DNA of 6,735 nt from the NCBI GenBank assembly GCA_002316585.1, contig DCDU01000111.1:1105-7839 (forward strand), written 5' to 3'. This document shows, in pieces, positions 1-6,498 of this stretch. Source of the DNA: Firmicutes bacterium UBA1047. GTDB lineage: Bacteria > Bacillota > Clostridia > Tissierellales > Sedimentibacteraceae. The translations under genes and the position numbers were made by a program. Numbering within the stretch: the first letter of the stretch is position 1; each line of letters starts with the position of its first letter. Below the pieces are notes generated by a model. That model had not been told where the DNA came from. It worked only from the letters and a program-made list of their open reading frames with translations, and did no database searches.

Positions 1-2171
1 CCTTTTTTATAGCCTCTTTCTTTTGCTTCAAGAGTCATTGAGAATACATCCCTGATGTAGTCAAAAACTCCTGTGTATGTGGCAGGATTTGACCTTGGAG
101 TTCTTCCGATAGGAGATTGGTCAATGGTAATTATTTTATCTACATTTTCAATGCCGAGCATTTCGTCAAATTTACCCGGACGGTTTGTATTCCTGAATAA
201 TTTCTGATGGAGACCCTTGGATAATATTTCATTTATCAGGGAGCTTTTGCCGGAGCCGGAAACCCCCGTTACACAGCACATTACCCCCAATGGAATTTTC
301 ACGTCTAAATTCTTCAGGTTATTTTCTCTGGCACCTTTAATTTCTATGAATTTCTCAGGTTTTCTCCGGACTTCGGGAACTTCGATTTTTTTCTTTCCGC
401 TTAAATATTGTCCCGTAATTGAATTTAAATTATTTTTAATTTCTTCAAATGTTCCATATCCGACTATTTCCCCTCCGTTAACTCCTGCTCCGGGACCTAT
501 ATCCAAAATATAATCCGCATTTTCCATAGTTTCTTCATCATGCTCCACAACAATAAGCGTGTTCCCTAAATCAGTAAGATTTCTAAGTGTTTTAATAAGC
601 ATGGAATTGTCTCTTTGGTGAAGACCTATGCTTGGCTCATCTAATACATAAAGAACTCCTACAAGGCTTGAGCCTATTTGAGTGGCTAATCTTATACGCT
701 GAGATTCACCGCCCGACAATGTTCCTGCATTTCTGTCCAAAGTAAGATAAGTAAGACCTACATCCGATAAAAATTGAAGTCTGTCCTTGATTTCTTTTAT
801 TATCTGACTGCCGATAATTTTATGCATTGGACTTAAATTAAGAGCATCAAAAAACTTAATACTTTTTATAACAGAAAGCTGTGATACCTGGTAAATATTT
901 TTGTTGTCAATTTTAACCGCAAGGCTTACCGGATTTAATCTTGCCCCGTGGCATTCGGGACAAGGGCTTTCATACATATATTCTTCTATCCACTCTCTCA
1001 TTTCCGGCGATCTGGTTTCGTTGTATCTTCTTTGAAGGTTGTTTACAACCCCTTCAAAATCCCTTTTATATTCTCTTGGACCCTGAAATTTGCTTACAAA
1101 GTTTACTGTTACTTCCCTTCCGTTGGTTCCGTAAAGAATTTCATCAATAAATTCCTTCGGAGCTTCCGACAATGGTTTGGATATATCAAAACCATGGTAT
1201 TTTGCCACAGCGGCAAACATTTGATAGTAGTAACCGTCTTCCTCTGCTCCAAACGGTGCTATTGCTCTTTCGCCGATTGTCTTTGAATAATCCGGAATCA
1301 CCAAATCAACATCTATTTCTCTGTTAACTCCCAAGCCGTTGCATGTTTTGCATGCTCCTATGGGGTTGTTGAAGGAGAACATCCGGGGGGAAATTTCTCC
1401 GAATCCGATGCCGCAGTCCGTGCATGCAAATTTTGTGCTCATTAAAAGCTCTTCCTGACCCATAACATCAATAAGCACCATCCCTCCGGATAATTCCAAG
1501 GCGGTTTCTACCGAATCCACAAGTCTTTTCTGGATTCCTTCCTTAATAATCAATCTGTCTATAACAACTTCTATAGTATGTTTTTTGTTTTTGTCCAACA
1601 CTATATCGTCTTCTAACTCAAACAGTTCTCCGTCAACCCTTACCCTTACGAAGCCTTCTTTTTTTATATTATCCAATAGCTTTTTATGTGTGCCCTTGGC
1701 GCCCTTTACCATGGGAGCCAAAATTTGAATCTTTGTTCTTTCTTCATATTCCAAAACCTTGTCCGTTATTTGGTCTACTGTTTGCGTAGTAATCGGTTTT
1801 CCGCATTTCGGGCAGTGAGGTATGCCTATTCTTGCAAACAAAAGTCTGTAATAGTCATAAATTTCCGTAATTGTGCCCACGGTTGAACGAGGGTTTCTGT
1901 TTGTTGATTTTTGGTCTATGGAAATTGCAGGTGACAAACCTTCAATTGACTCAACATCCGGTTTATCCATCTGCCCTAAAAACATTCTTGCATATGAGGA
2001 CAGACTCTCAACATAACGTCTTTGTCCTTCAGCATATATGGTATCAAAAGCAAGGGATGTTTTACCGGAACCGCTGACTCCCGTAAAAACTATGAATTTA
2101 TTTCTTGGAAGTTCAACATTTATATTCTTAAGATTGTTTTCCTTTGCTCCTTTAATTATGATTTTGTCCAT
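1..2171 (-). CDS. uvrA: UvrABC excinuclease subunit A, 3' end cut by window edge
   Basis: UvrA is the damage-sensing ABC ATPase of nucleotide excision repair; as a dimer it scans DNA and loads UvrB at lesions. I translated the minus strand from ATG at 2171-2169 and found an open frame to the left edge (723 codons; the family is about 940). Seen in order: first Walker A GVSGSGKT (31-38, Lys37); a zinc module with Cys250, Cys253, Cys274 and Cys277; CPEC (404-407); the first ABC signature LSGGESQRIRLA (485-496); Walker B LYVLDEPS with Asp511 and Glu512; H-loop His544; second Walker A GVSGSGKS (636-643, Lys642). These lie within a few residues of the E. coli positions. The sequence stops at EAKERGYKK, just before the expected C-terminal zinc finger and second signature, which lie outside the window. 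The start is supported by GAAAGGA at 2178-2184. It is second in an operon behind uvrB. No frameshift or missing residue was seen. Confidence 0.98.
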   Translation of the reverse strand, partial: MDKIIIKGAKENNLKNINVELPRNKFIVFTGVSGSGKTSLAFDTIYAEGQRRYVESLSSYARMFLGQMDKPDVESIEGLSPAISIDQKSTNRNPRSTVGTITEIYDYYRLLFARIGIPHCPKCGKPITTQTVDQITDKVLEYEERTKIQILAPMVKGAKGTHKKLLDNIKKEGFVRVRVDGELFELEDDIVLDKNKKHTIEVVIDRLIIKEGIQKRLVDSVETALELSGGMVLIDVMGQEELLMSTKFACTDCGIGFGEISPRMFSFNNPIGACKTCNGLGVNREIDVDLVIPDYSKTIGERAIAPFGAEEDGYYYQMFAAVAKYHGFDISKPLSEAPKEFIDEILYGTNGREVTVNFVSKFQGPREYKRDFEGVVNNLQRRYNETRSPEMREWIEEYMYESPCPECHGARLNPVSLAVKIDNKNIYQVSQLSVIKSIKFFDALNLSPMHKIIGSQIIKEIKDRLQFLSDVGLTYLTLDRNAGTLSGGESQRIRLATQIGSSLVGVLYVLDEPSIGLHQRDNSMLIKTLRNLTDLGNTLIVVEHDEETMENADYILDIGPGAGVNGGEIVGYGTFEEIKNNLNSITGQYLSGKKKIEVPEVRRKPEKFIEIKGARENNLKNLDVKIPLGVMCCVTGVSGSGKSSLINEILSKGLHQKLFRNTNRPGKFDEMLGIENVDKIITIDQSPIGRTPRSNPATYTGVFDYIRDVFSMTLEAKERGYKK

Positions 2172-2177
2172 TATTTA

Positions 2178-2184
2178 TCCTTTC
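2178..2184 (-). promoter_or_regulatory. Ribosome binding site of uvrA
   Basis: On the minus strand GAAAGGA is followed by six bases and then the ATG at 2171. This fixes the uvrA start. The uvrB-uvrA gap is only 42 bp, with no promoter or terminator that I can see, so the two genes are probably cotranscribed. Confidence 0.85.
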
Positions 2185-2213
2185 TGAAATCGGCATGGGA
2201 ACACACCTTTAAT

Positions 2214-4178
2214 TTAGGCAAGTCTCTTTTTCAGCTCTTTTATTTCATCCCTGTAATGTGCTGCTTTTTCAAACTCTAAGTTCTCTGCTGCTTTTCGCAT
2301 TTCTTTTTCTAACTCTATAATATATTCCGCAATATCAGTCTTCTTACCTTTTGATTTATATTCGGCTTCTTCCTCTGCCGCCTTTGTTGCTTCTATTACG
2401 GCACGTACTCCCTTGATTATCGACTTAGGAGTGATGTTGTTTTCTTTATTATATTTATCCTGAATCTCCCGTCTTCTGTTTGTTTCCTTTATTGCCCTTT
2501 CCATTGAGCCGGTTATTTTATCAGCATACATAATAACTCTTCCGTCAACATTTCGTGCCGCTCTTCCCACCGTCTGTATAAGAGATGTTTCCGAGCGCAG
2601 GAATCCTTCCTTATCGGCATCAAGTATTGCCACCAAGGATACCTCCGGCAAATCCAGTCCTTCCCTTAAAAGATTTATCCCAACGAGCACGTCAAACTCA
2701 CCCATACGCAGGTCTCTGATTATTTCCATTCTTTCCAATGTATCTATGTCGGAATGAAGATATCTTACCTTGATTCCCGTGCTTTTAAAGTAAGCGGTTA
2801 AATCTTCAGCCATTTTCTTGGTTAAGGTGGTAACTAATACTCTTTGATTCTTTTGAGTCGATTTGTTGATTTCATTTATTAAGTCATCTATTTGGTTTTC
2901 AACAGGTCTTATATATATAGGAGGGTCTATAAGTCCTGTAGGACGAATAATCTGCTCAACAATATTTTGAGAATGCTCTGCTTCATAGGGACCGGGAGTT
3001 GCACTTACAAATACAACCTGATTTATAATATTTTCAAATTCATCAAACTTCAGCGGTCTGTTGTCAAGAGCCGAAGGAAGTCTGAAGCCGTAATCCACCA
3101 ATGTTGTTTTTCTTGCCCTGTCTCCGTTGTACATGCCTCTTACCTGAGGAACCGATACATGGGACTCATCTATCATCATTAAAAAGTCCTTCGGAAAATA
3201 ATCAAGCAGTGTATATGGTCTTACTCCCTCCTGCAAGTTATTTATATGTCTTGAATAATTTTCGATTCCGTTGCAGTAGCCCATTTCCTGGAGCATCTCA
3301 ATGTCATAGTTTGTTCTTTGCTCCAATCTTTGCATTTCCAGCAATTTATTTGTGCTTTCAAAATATTTCAGTCTTTCTTCAAGTTCAATCTTTATGCTTT
3401 CAACTGCCCTGTTCACATTTTCTTCAGTAGTAGCATAATGGGTAGCGGGAAATATTGAAATATGATTTCTTCTGCCTAACATTTCTCCCGTTACGGTGTT
3501 GATTTCAGTTATTCTGTCAATTTCATCCCCAAAAAATTCAACCCTTATTGCATTTTCAGAGGATGAAGCAGGGAATATCTCTACAGTATCTCCTCTAACT
3601 CTGAATGTTCCTCTGGTAAATGCTATATCATTTCTTTTATATTGTATTTCCACAAGCTTTTTGATTACTTCATCTCTATCTTTATTCATTCCCGGTCTGA
3701 GGGAAATAACGAGATTTTCATAATCTATAGGACTTCCTAACCCATAAATGCAGGAAACACTTGCTACTATCACAACATCCTTTCTTTCAAAAAGTGCCGC
3801 AGTCGCAGAGTGTCTCAGCTTATCTATTTCATCATTTATTGATGCATCCTTTTCTATAAATGTATCACTGCTTGGAACATATGCCTCCGGCTGATAATAA
3901 TCATAATAGCTTACAAAATACTCTACCGCATTATCAGGGAAAAACTCCTTGAATTCCGAGCACAGCTGAGCTGCCAATGTTTTGTTGTGAGCCAATACAA
4001 GGGTGGGTTTCTGGACCTTTTCAATTATATTTGCCATAGTGAATGTTTTTCCGGAGCCTGTAACTCCAAGAAGTGTTTGATATTTATAATTTTTCTTCAA
4101 TCCTTCAACTATTTTTTCTATAGCTGCCGGCTGGTCGCCGGTTGGTTTGAATTCGGATTTTATTTTAAATTCGCCCAT
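2214..4178 (-). CDS. uvrB: UvrABC excinuclease subunit B (DNA helicase-like)
   Basis: UvrB takes damaged DNA from UvrA, verifies the lesion with a beta-hairpin and recruits UvrC for the two incisions. The protein is complete at 654 residues, normal for the family. Seen in order: Walker A GVTGSGKT (38-45, Lys44); the tyrosine-rich hairpin around 91-116 (Tyr91, Tyr92, Tyr94, Tyr95); Walker B DESH (337-340); motif III SAT (392-394); motif V with REGLDLPE (505-512); motif [10 protein letters not shown] (535-542); and a C-terminal UVR domain (about 618-652), the part that contacts UvrC in known homologues. The ATG at 4178 is preceded by AAAGGAG (4184-4190) five bases away, which decides the start. 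It is the first gene of the uvrB-uvrA operon. Its promoter carries a LexA box, so SOS induction is expected. All motifs are intact. Confidence 0.99.
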   Translation of the reverse strand: MGEFKIKSEFKPTGDQPAAIEKIVEGLKKNYKYQTLLGVTGSGKTFTMANIIEKVQKPTLVLAHNKTLAAQLCSEFKEFFPDNAVEYFVSYYDYYQPEAYVPSSDTFIEKDASINDEIDKLRHSATAALFERKDVVIVASVSCIYGLGSPIDYENLVISLRPGMNKDRDEVIKKLVEIQYKRNDIAFTRGTFRVRGDTVEIFPASSSENAIRVEFFGDEIDRITEINTVTGEMLGRRNHISIFPATHYATTEENVNRAVESIKIELEERLKYFESTNKLLEMQRLEQRTNYDIEMLQEMGYCNGIENYSRHINNLQEGVRPYTLLDYFPKDFLMMIDESHVSVPQVRGMYNGDRARKTTLVDYGFRLPSALDNRPLKFDEFENIINQVVFVSATPGPYEAEHSQNIVEQIIRPTGLIDPPIYIRPVENQIDDLINEINKSTQKNQRVLVTTLTKKMAEDLTAYFKSTGIKVRYLHSDIDTLERMEIIRDLRMGEFDVLVGINLLREGLDLPEVSLVAILDADKEGFLRSETSLIQTVGRAARNVDGRVIMYADKITGSMERAIKETNRRREIQDKYNKENNITPKSIIKGVRAVIEATKAAEEEAEYKSKGKKTDIAEYIIELEKEMRKAAENLEFEKAAHYRDEIKELKKRLA

Positions 4179-4183
4179 GAGCG

Positions 4184-4190
4184 CTCCTTT
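4184..4190 (-). promoter_or_regulatory. Ribosome binding site of uvrB
   Basis: AAAGGAG on the minus strand lies five bases before the uvrB ATG. It is a strong match to the anti-16S sequence and fixes the start. It lies just downstream of the LexA box in the short leader. Confidence 0.9.
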
Positions 4191-4194
4191 GTTC

Positions 4195-4208
4195 TAAACG
4201 TATGTTCG
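4195..4208 (-). promoter_or_regulatory. LexA (SOS) box over the uvrB transcription start
   Basis: The minus strand reads CGAACATACGTTTA. This matches the Gram-positive LexA/DinR consensus CGAACRNRYGTTYG at 13 of 14 positions; only the last base differs. It begins about where transcription should start from the -10 box at 4215-4220, so bound LexA would cover roughly +1 to +14 and block initiation. uvrB is a classic SOS gene in Bacillus and relatives, so site and gene agree. Regulation is inferred from sequence only. Confidence 0.85.
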
Positions 4209-4214
4209 CTTTTC

Positions 4215-4243
4215 ATTATATAATTTTTGAACTGTTAAGTCAA
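4215..4243 (-). promoter_or_regulatory. Sigma-A promoter of the uvrB-uvrA operon
   Basis: On the minus strand the -35 box is TTGACT (4238-4243, five of six matches) and the -10 box is TATAAT (4215-4220, perfect), 17 bp apart. The predicted start is near 4208, giving a leader of about 30 bases to the uvrB ATG. The strong promoter paired with a LexA box fits a gene held down until DNA damage. Confidence 0.9.
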
Positions 4244-4327
4244 TAAAAAACTGATTAAAGCAGCGATGAGGAGTAAACTTTTTTAAATACCATGATAAAT
4301 CTTGTTTTAATTATTGAATTTAAGAAA

Positions 4328-4356
4328 TTGACAACCTTTAAATTAAAGGTTATAAC
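4328..4356 (+). promoter_or_regulatory. Upstream candidate promoter facing the diguanylate cyclase gene
   Basis: The -35 box TTGACA (4328-4333) is perfect and the -10 box TATAAC (4351-4356) matches five of six, with 17 bp between. The predicted start is near 4363, leaving a leader of about 130 bases before the cyclase gene. A perfect palindrome occupies the whole spacer (see the next entry), so this promoter is probably controlled. It could instead serve an unseen small RNA; no reading frame lies between it and the cyclase. Confidence 0.7.
4333..4351. promoter_or_regulatory. 19-bp perfect palindrome in the promoter spacer, likely operator
   Basis: AACCTTTAA and TTAAAGGTT flank one central base, a perfect 9+1+9 dyad. 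It runs from the last base of the -35 box to the first base of the -10 box. A dimeric regulator bound here would lie directly between the two boxes. Repressors such as TetR-type proteins, and MerR-type activators, use dyads in this place; MerR promoters normally have 19-20 bp spacers, whereas this one has 17, which argues for repression. The regulator is not encoded in the window. Confidence 0.65.
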
Positions 4357-4432
4357 AGTAGTATTGATTACCAAAGAAGGATATGGAAACAATTCCCATA
4401 CTAATTGAAACGATATTGATATAATATATAAG

Positions 4433-4461
4433 TTAACATTAATAATCTATTGTTATATAAA
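4433..4461 (+). promoter_or_regulatory. Proximal candidate promoter of the diguanylate cyclase gene
   Basis: TTAACA (4433-4438) and TATAAA (4456-4461) each match the consensus at five of six positions and are 17 bp apart. Start of transcription would be near 4468, about 26 bases before the start codon. A weaker pair, TTGAAA (4405-4410) with TATAAG (4427-4432), overlaps just upstream. AT-rich sequence makes false matches common, so which promoter is used is uncertain. Confidence 0.5.
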
Positions 4462-4478
4462 GTGTGTGAATATGAATC

Positions 4479-4485
4479 AAGGAGG
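4479..4485 (+). promoter_or_regulatory. Ribosome binding site deciding the GTG start of the cyclase gene
   Basis: AAGGAGG is a full-strength site eight bases before GTG at 4494. The next in-frame ATG is 19 codons further in and has no such site, so the GTG is the start. Confidence 0.9.
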
Positions 4486-4493
4486 CGGATAAA

Positions 4494-5393
4494 GTGTCTA
4501 AACAGGTTACACTTAAAAATATAGAAGGAAATTTGAAATTTTTTCAAACAATGTATGATATCGTAAGGCTTGTTGACCCGTTACGAAAAAGTGTATTGGA
4601 ATACAGTGAATGCAAAGTCAATGAAAAACATGAGGAATGCTATAATTATTGGGAGAATGGGAAAATATGTGACAATTGCATTTCCGTAAAAGCATATAAC
4701 AGCAATAAAAGCTTCGTTAAGCTTGAGTATAAACCGGAGACTGTGATGATGGTTACGGCAATTCCGATGCAAGCAGAGGGGACCACTGCCGTATTGGAAC
4801 TCCTTAAGAATGTTACCGACAGCATAATGGTAGGCTCCGGCGATTATAACGAAGGACGCTTATTGCACAGCATAGTATCAGAGTTTAACTTCAGGATTAT
4901 CAAAGATAAGTTAACGGATTTATACAACAGGTATTTTATTGATGACCGTTTGCCGGCTGATATAGTTAACGCTGCTGTTTCCGGCACACCGTTAAGTGTA
5001 ATTTTTTTAGATATGGATGATTTTAAGCATATAAACGACAAATATGGTCATATATCGGGAGATTTAGTCATAAAGGAAGTTGGAAATGTAATAAAGAACA
5101 GTATAAGAGCTGATACGGACTGGGCAGCCAGATACGGGGGAGATGAATTTTTTATATGTCTGAATAATACGGATTATGACGAAGCATATGGCATTGCTGA
5201 AAGAATACAAAAAGGAATTGAAAAAATCTCTGTTTCAATCCAGGGAGAAAATATCTGCTTTTTTACTTCCATGGGAATACATACCATGAAGGATTCAATG
5301 ATAACTGCTGAGGAGCTGCTAAATATTGCCGATAAGAAAATGTATGAAGCAAAAAAAAGCGGTAAGAACTGTATATTCGGAAATGTTTTATAG
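4494..5393 (+). CDS. Diguanylate cyclase (GGDEF) with N-terminal four-cysteine sensor region
   Basis: It condenses two GTP to c-di-GMP, the second messenger that switches between motile and attached growth. It has 299 residues, a GTG start and no signal peptide or membrane segment, so it is cytoplasmic. Residues 1 to about 110 look like a PAS-type input region with RLVDP (25-29) and cysteines 40, 49, 59 and 62, the last two in CDNCIS; similar regions precede GGDEF domains in clostridial proteins I recall, but I know no ligand. A short helical linker leads to the GGDEF domain (about 136-297): LTDLYNRYF, FLDMDDFKHINDKYGH with metal ligand Asp173, Asn181 and Asp190 for guanine binding, RYGGDEF (213-219), and ADKKMYEAKKSGKN near the end. 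The active-site residues are intact, so it should be active. The inhibitory RxxD site is altered: Arg205 and Asp209 are one residue too far apart. It stands alone, divergent from uvrB; no clear terminator follows. Confidence 0.95.
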   Translation: MSKQVTLKNIEGNLKFFQTMYDIVRLVDPLRKSVLEYSECKVNEKHEECYNYWENGKICDNCISVKAYNSNKSFVKLEYKPETVMMVTAIPMQAEGTTAVLELLKNVTDSIMVGSGDYNEGRLLHSIVSEFNFRIIKDKLTDLYNRYFIDDRLPADIVNAAVSGTPLSVIFLDMDDFKHINDKYGHISGDLVIKEVGNVIKNSIRADTDWAARYGGDEFFICLNNTDYDEAYGIAERIQKGIEKISVSIQGENICFFTSMGIHTMKDSMITAEELLNIADKKMYEAKKSGKNCIFGNVL

Positions 5394-5469
5394 ATAAAGT
5401 GAACTATTCTTATTTATTTAAAATTTATTGTGTAAAAAGTATTTTACCAAGAAATTTCATAAATATCAT

Positions 5470-5501
5470 TGTTATAATTCATTTCATTATACTGTTATAA
5501 T
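5470..5501 (+). promoter_or_regulatory. Two direct copies of an extended -10 element
   Basis: TGTTATAAT occurs at 5470-5478 and again at 5493-5501, 23 bp apart. Each copy is a complete extended -10 promoter (TG, one base, TATAAT), a type that can work with a poor -35; no good -35 is seen for either. They face the membrane-protein remnant. Starts would be near 5485 and 5508; only the first would transcribe the whole folded leader at 5503-5577. Confidence 0.45.
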
Positions 5502-5502
5502 A

Positions 5503-5577
5503 GCGAGTCATTGAAAAGCATCGGCAATAAATATCTGCCGTTACCGGAAAGATTTCGGCAAAGAAGATATGCCTCGC
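5503..5577 (+). other. Possible structured RNA leader (three-way junction), class unknown
   Basis: The stretch can fold as a closed junction. The outer stem is GCGAG (5503-5507) with CTCGC (5573-5577), continued after a 10-base bulge by GCAT (5518-5521) with ATGC (5569-5572). Stacked on it is hairpin CGGCA (5522-5526) with TGCCG (5536-5540). A second hairpin pairs CCGGAA (5544-5549) with TTTCGG (5553-5558) across a three-base loop. TGCCG could instead pair with a second CGGCA at 5556-5560, giving an alternative fold. I compared it by eye with the c-di-GMP, glycine, SAM, FMN and purine riboswitches and tRNA and saw no match. It precedes a good ribosome binding site and a decayed membrane gene. 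It may simply be paired operators (see the repeat entry). Confidence 0.3.
5521..5573. repeat. Two imperfect 19-bp direct repeats, each a GGCA-N9-TGCC dyad
   Basis: The copies at 5521-5539 and 5555-5573 agree at 15 of 19 positions and start 34 bp apart. Each has GGCA and TGCC arms separated by nine bases. Paired dyads of this kind in front of a gene resemble a double regulator site, though they also take part in the possible RNA fold described for this stretch. Confidence 0.5.
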
Positions 5578-5627
5578 ATTTTAAGGTTATACTGATAAAC
5601 AGGGACTTTATATAATGGAGAGTTGAT

Positions 5628-5851
5628 ATGGAAGAAAAAGAATATTTGAATCCTATAAAATCCATCTTGTGCATTTATCTTATATGTTTCTTTTCAGGAT
5701 GTTAGAGTACATGTTTATACGTACAGATCAAAGTATCTTTGGAGAAGCATTTATTCATAAACTAATAGGCATTCTTGTGCTTATATTGGCAGCAAGATTT
5801 TTTTCAATTAAATTGTCAAAAATTGGCTTCACAAGTGTTTTTGTTAATTAG
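5628..5851 (+). pseudogene. N-terminal remnant of a CPBP-family (Rce1-like) intramembrane protease
   Basis: A ribosome binding site GGAGAG (5617-5622) lies five bases before ATG 5628. The frame reads MEEKEYLNPIKSIL and on to CFF, then meets TAG at 5703. One frame over, from about 5696, it continues with RMLEYMFIRTDQ, GEAFIHKLIGI and LSKIGF up to TAG at 5849-5851. Start of the LNPIK type, R-x-LEY-x3-RTD, GEAFIHK and IGF are the usual N-terminal features of clostridial CPBP membrane proteases. One base missing near 5694 restores the expected spacing. About 75 residues remain, with two membrane segments; the catalytic EExxxR and downstream His motifs are absent, so no protease activity is expected. 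Removing one T from the run at 5837-5841 would join this frame to the next remnant. The family call rests on remembered motifs; decay is preferred to sequencing error because uvrB and the cyclase are intact. Confidence 0.7.
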
Positions 5852-5858
5852 AAATAAT

Positions 5859-6354
5859 ATGTCATATAACAAAATATTGCAGGGTGTTAAATTCGGTATG
5901 TCTTGTTGTGCGGTCTGGACGGCATATTTGTTTGAGCCGTTGCCCCATGTTGTGCCAATTGACAGAATTACATATCCTCTTGCGGATGGCGCTGTCCTGA
6001 TTGTTATGGGATTGCAGCTTGGTATTTTGTTCGGCAAAGAATCAAAAATTAATAAAGAAAGTCCAAACAGTATTATGGTGTATTTGCACAGGCTTTATCA
6101 TTGCTTGTTCTTTATCATGGCTGAGGCAGTACATTGTATCTGAAAACAAATTACGTCAGGTCTGTATGCTTGGGTTATTGCTATTCGGATTGAATCTGAC
6201 GCTGTTCAACTTCTTTATGCCCATAGTTTTTGATGCCAATGTTTTTGACCTTGTACTTAGAACAGGCATCGATATTATATTTGTATCGTTGGGCTGCTTA
6301 TTTTTTAAAACAAATAGGCGGTATATGCCTGAACTAAGCATAATGCAGATGTAA
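5859..6354 (+). pseudogene. Frameshifted multi-pass membrane protein of unknown family
   Basis: I do not recognise this protein. From ATG 5859 one frame reads MSYNKILQGVKFGMS, FEPLPHVVPIDRITYPLADG and GLQLGILFGK, and stays open to 6143. A second frame, open across the overlap, continues with KNQKLIKKVQTVLWC, SWLRQYIVSENKLRQ and a hydrophobic tail to the stop at 6352-6354. Removing one A from the run at 6036-6038 joins them into about 164 residues with roughly four to five membrane segments: near GMSCCAVWTAYLF, near GAVLIVMGLQLG, near WCICTGFIIACSL, near GLLLFGLNLTLF and near DIIFVSLGCLFF. The start has no ribosome binding site, which suggests translation once came from upstream, perhaps as the rest of the 5628 gene. 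It lacks CPBP catalytic motifs. It is followed by a terminator. It could be two broken genes, one broken fusion, or an assembly error. Confidence 0.55.
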
Positions 6355-6382
6355 TGTGTATCTATTTGTAATAATAACACAT

Positions 6383-6418
6383 AAAAAAGCACATGCGCTA
6401 AAAAGTGCTTATTTTTTT
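6383..6418. terminator. Intrinsic terminator, probably bidirectional
   Basis: AAGCAC (6387-6392) pairs with GTGCTT (6405-6410) across a 12-base loop. Seven T residues follow at 6412-6418 on the plus strand, and six A residues precede at 6383-6388, so the minus strand also has a T run. On the plus strand it closes the membrane-gene remnant that stops at 6354. Confidence 0.75.
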
Positions 6419-6498
6419 ATATTAAGTTTAGCTATTTCCGACGCATTTTTGTAGTTATGCTTATATATGTCGATTTTATCCCTATGACGCATGAACAT
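6409..6498 (-). pseudogene. Possible 3' remnant of a minus-strand gene (29 codons)
   Basis: The minus strand encodes MFMRHRDKIDIYKHNYKN and then ASEIAKLNIKK before TAA, whose bases lie in the terminator stem. The lysine-rich, polar make-up looks like a genuine protein C-terminus in otherwise non-coding AT-rich DNA, and the terminator works in this direction too. There is no ribosome binding site and an in-frame TAG lies two codons upstream. Another frame just upstream reads HAIYGVWTNPLFSLVYVHA before its own stop, consistent with a decayed longer gene. I recognise no family, and chance is a real alternative. Confidence 0.25.

Noticed and set aside
217..2077. Several plus-strand open frames of 66-112 codons opposite uvrA
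   Set aside because: The minus strand is continuously coding with conserved UvrA motifs; the plus-strand translations are low-complexity and have no ribosome binding sites.
2892..4223. Plus-strand open frames opposite uvrB
   Set aside because: They are shadows of the intact uvrB frame and resemble no protein.
4472..4492. Six-codon frame MNQGGG spanning the ribosome binding site of the cyclase gene
   Set aside because: It has no ribosome binding site of its own, and the GGAGG inside it is explained by the cyclase start. A leader peptide cannot be supported.
4581..5041. Minus-strand open frames opposite the cyclase gene
   Set aside because: The plus strand carries the full GGDEF protein with all motifs; the opposite frames have no start signals.
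5432..5447. GTAAAA-AGTA-TTTTAC hairpin after the cyclase gene as a terminator
   Set aside because: The stem is only six mostly A-T pairs and no T run follows it.
5503..5577. A tRNA gene, suggested by the 75-base length and pairing ends
   Set aside because: The end stem has only five pairs, there is no TTCGA arm or D-arm motif, and no plausible anticodon stem.
5503..5577. A c-di-GMP riboswitch next to the cyclase
   Set aside because: The conserved core of either c-di-GMP class (for example the ACGCA and GGTAGC-type elements of class I) is not present.
5816..6392. Minus-strand open frames opposite the membrane-gene remnant
   Set aside because: The plus strand gives coherent membrane segments and family motifs; the minus frames do not and lack ribosome binding sites.
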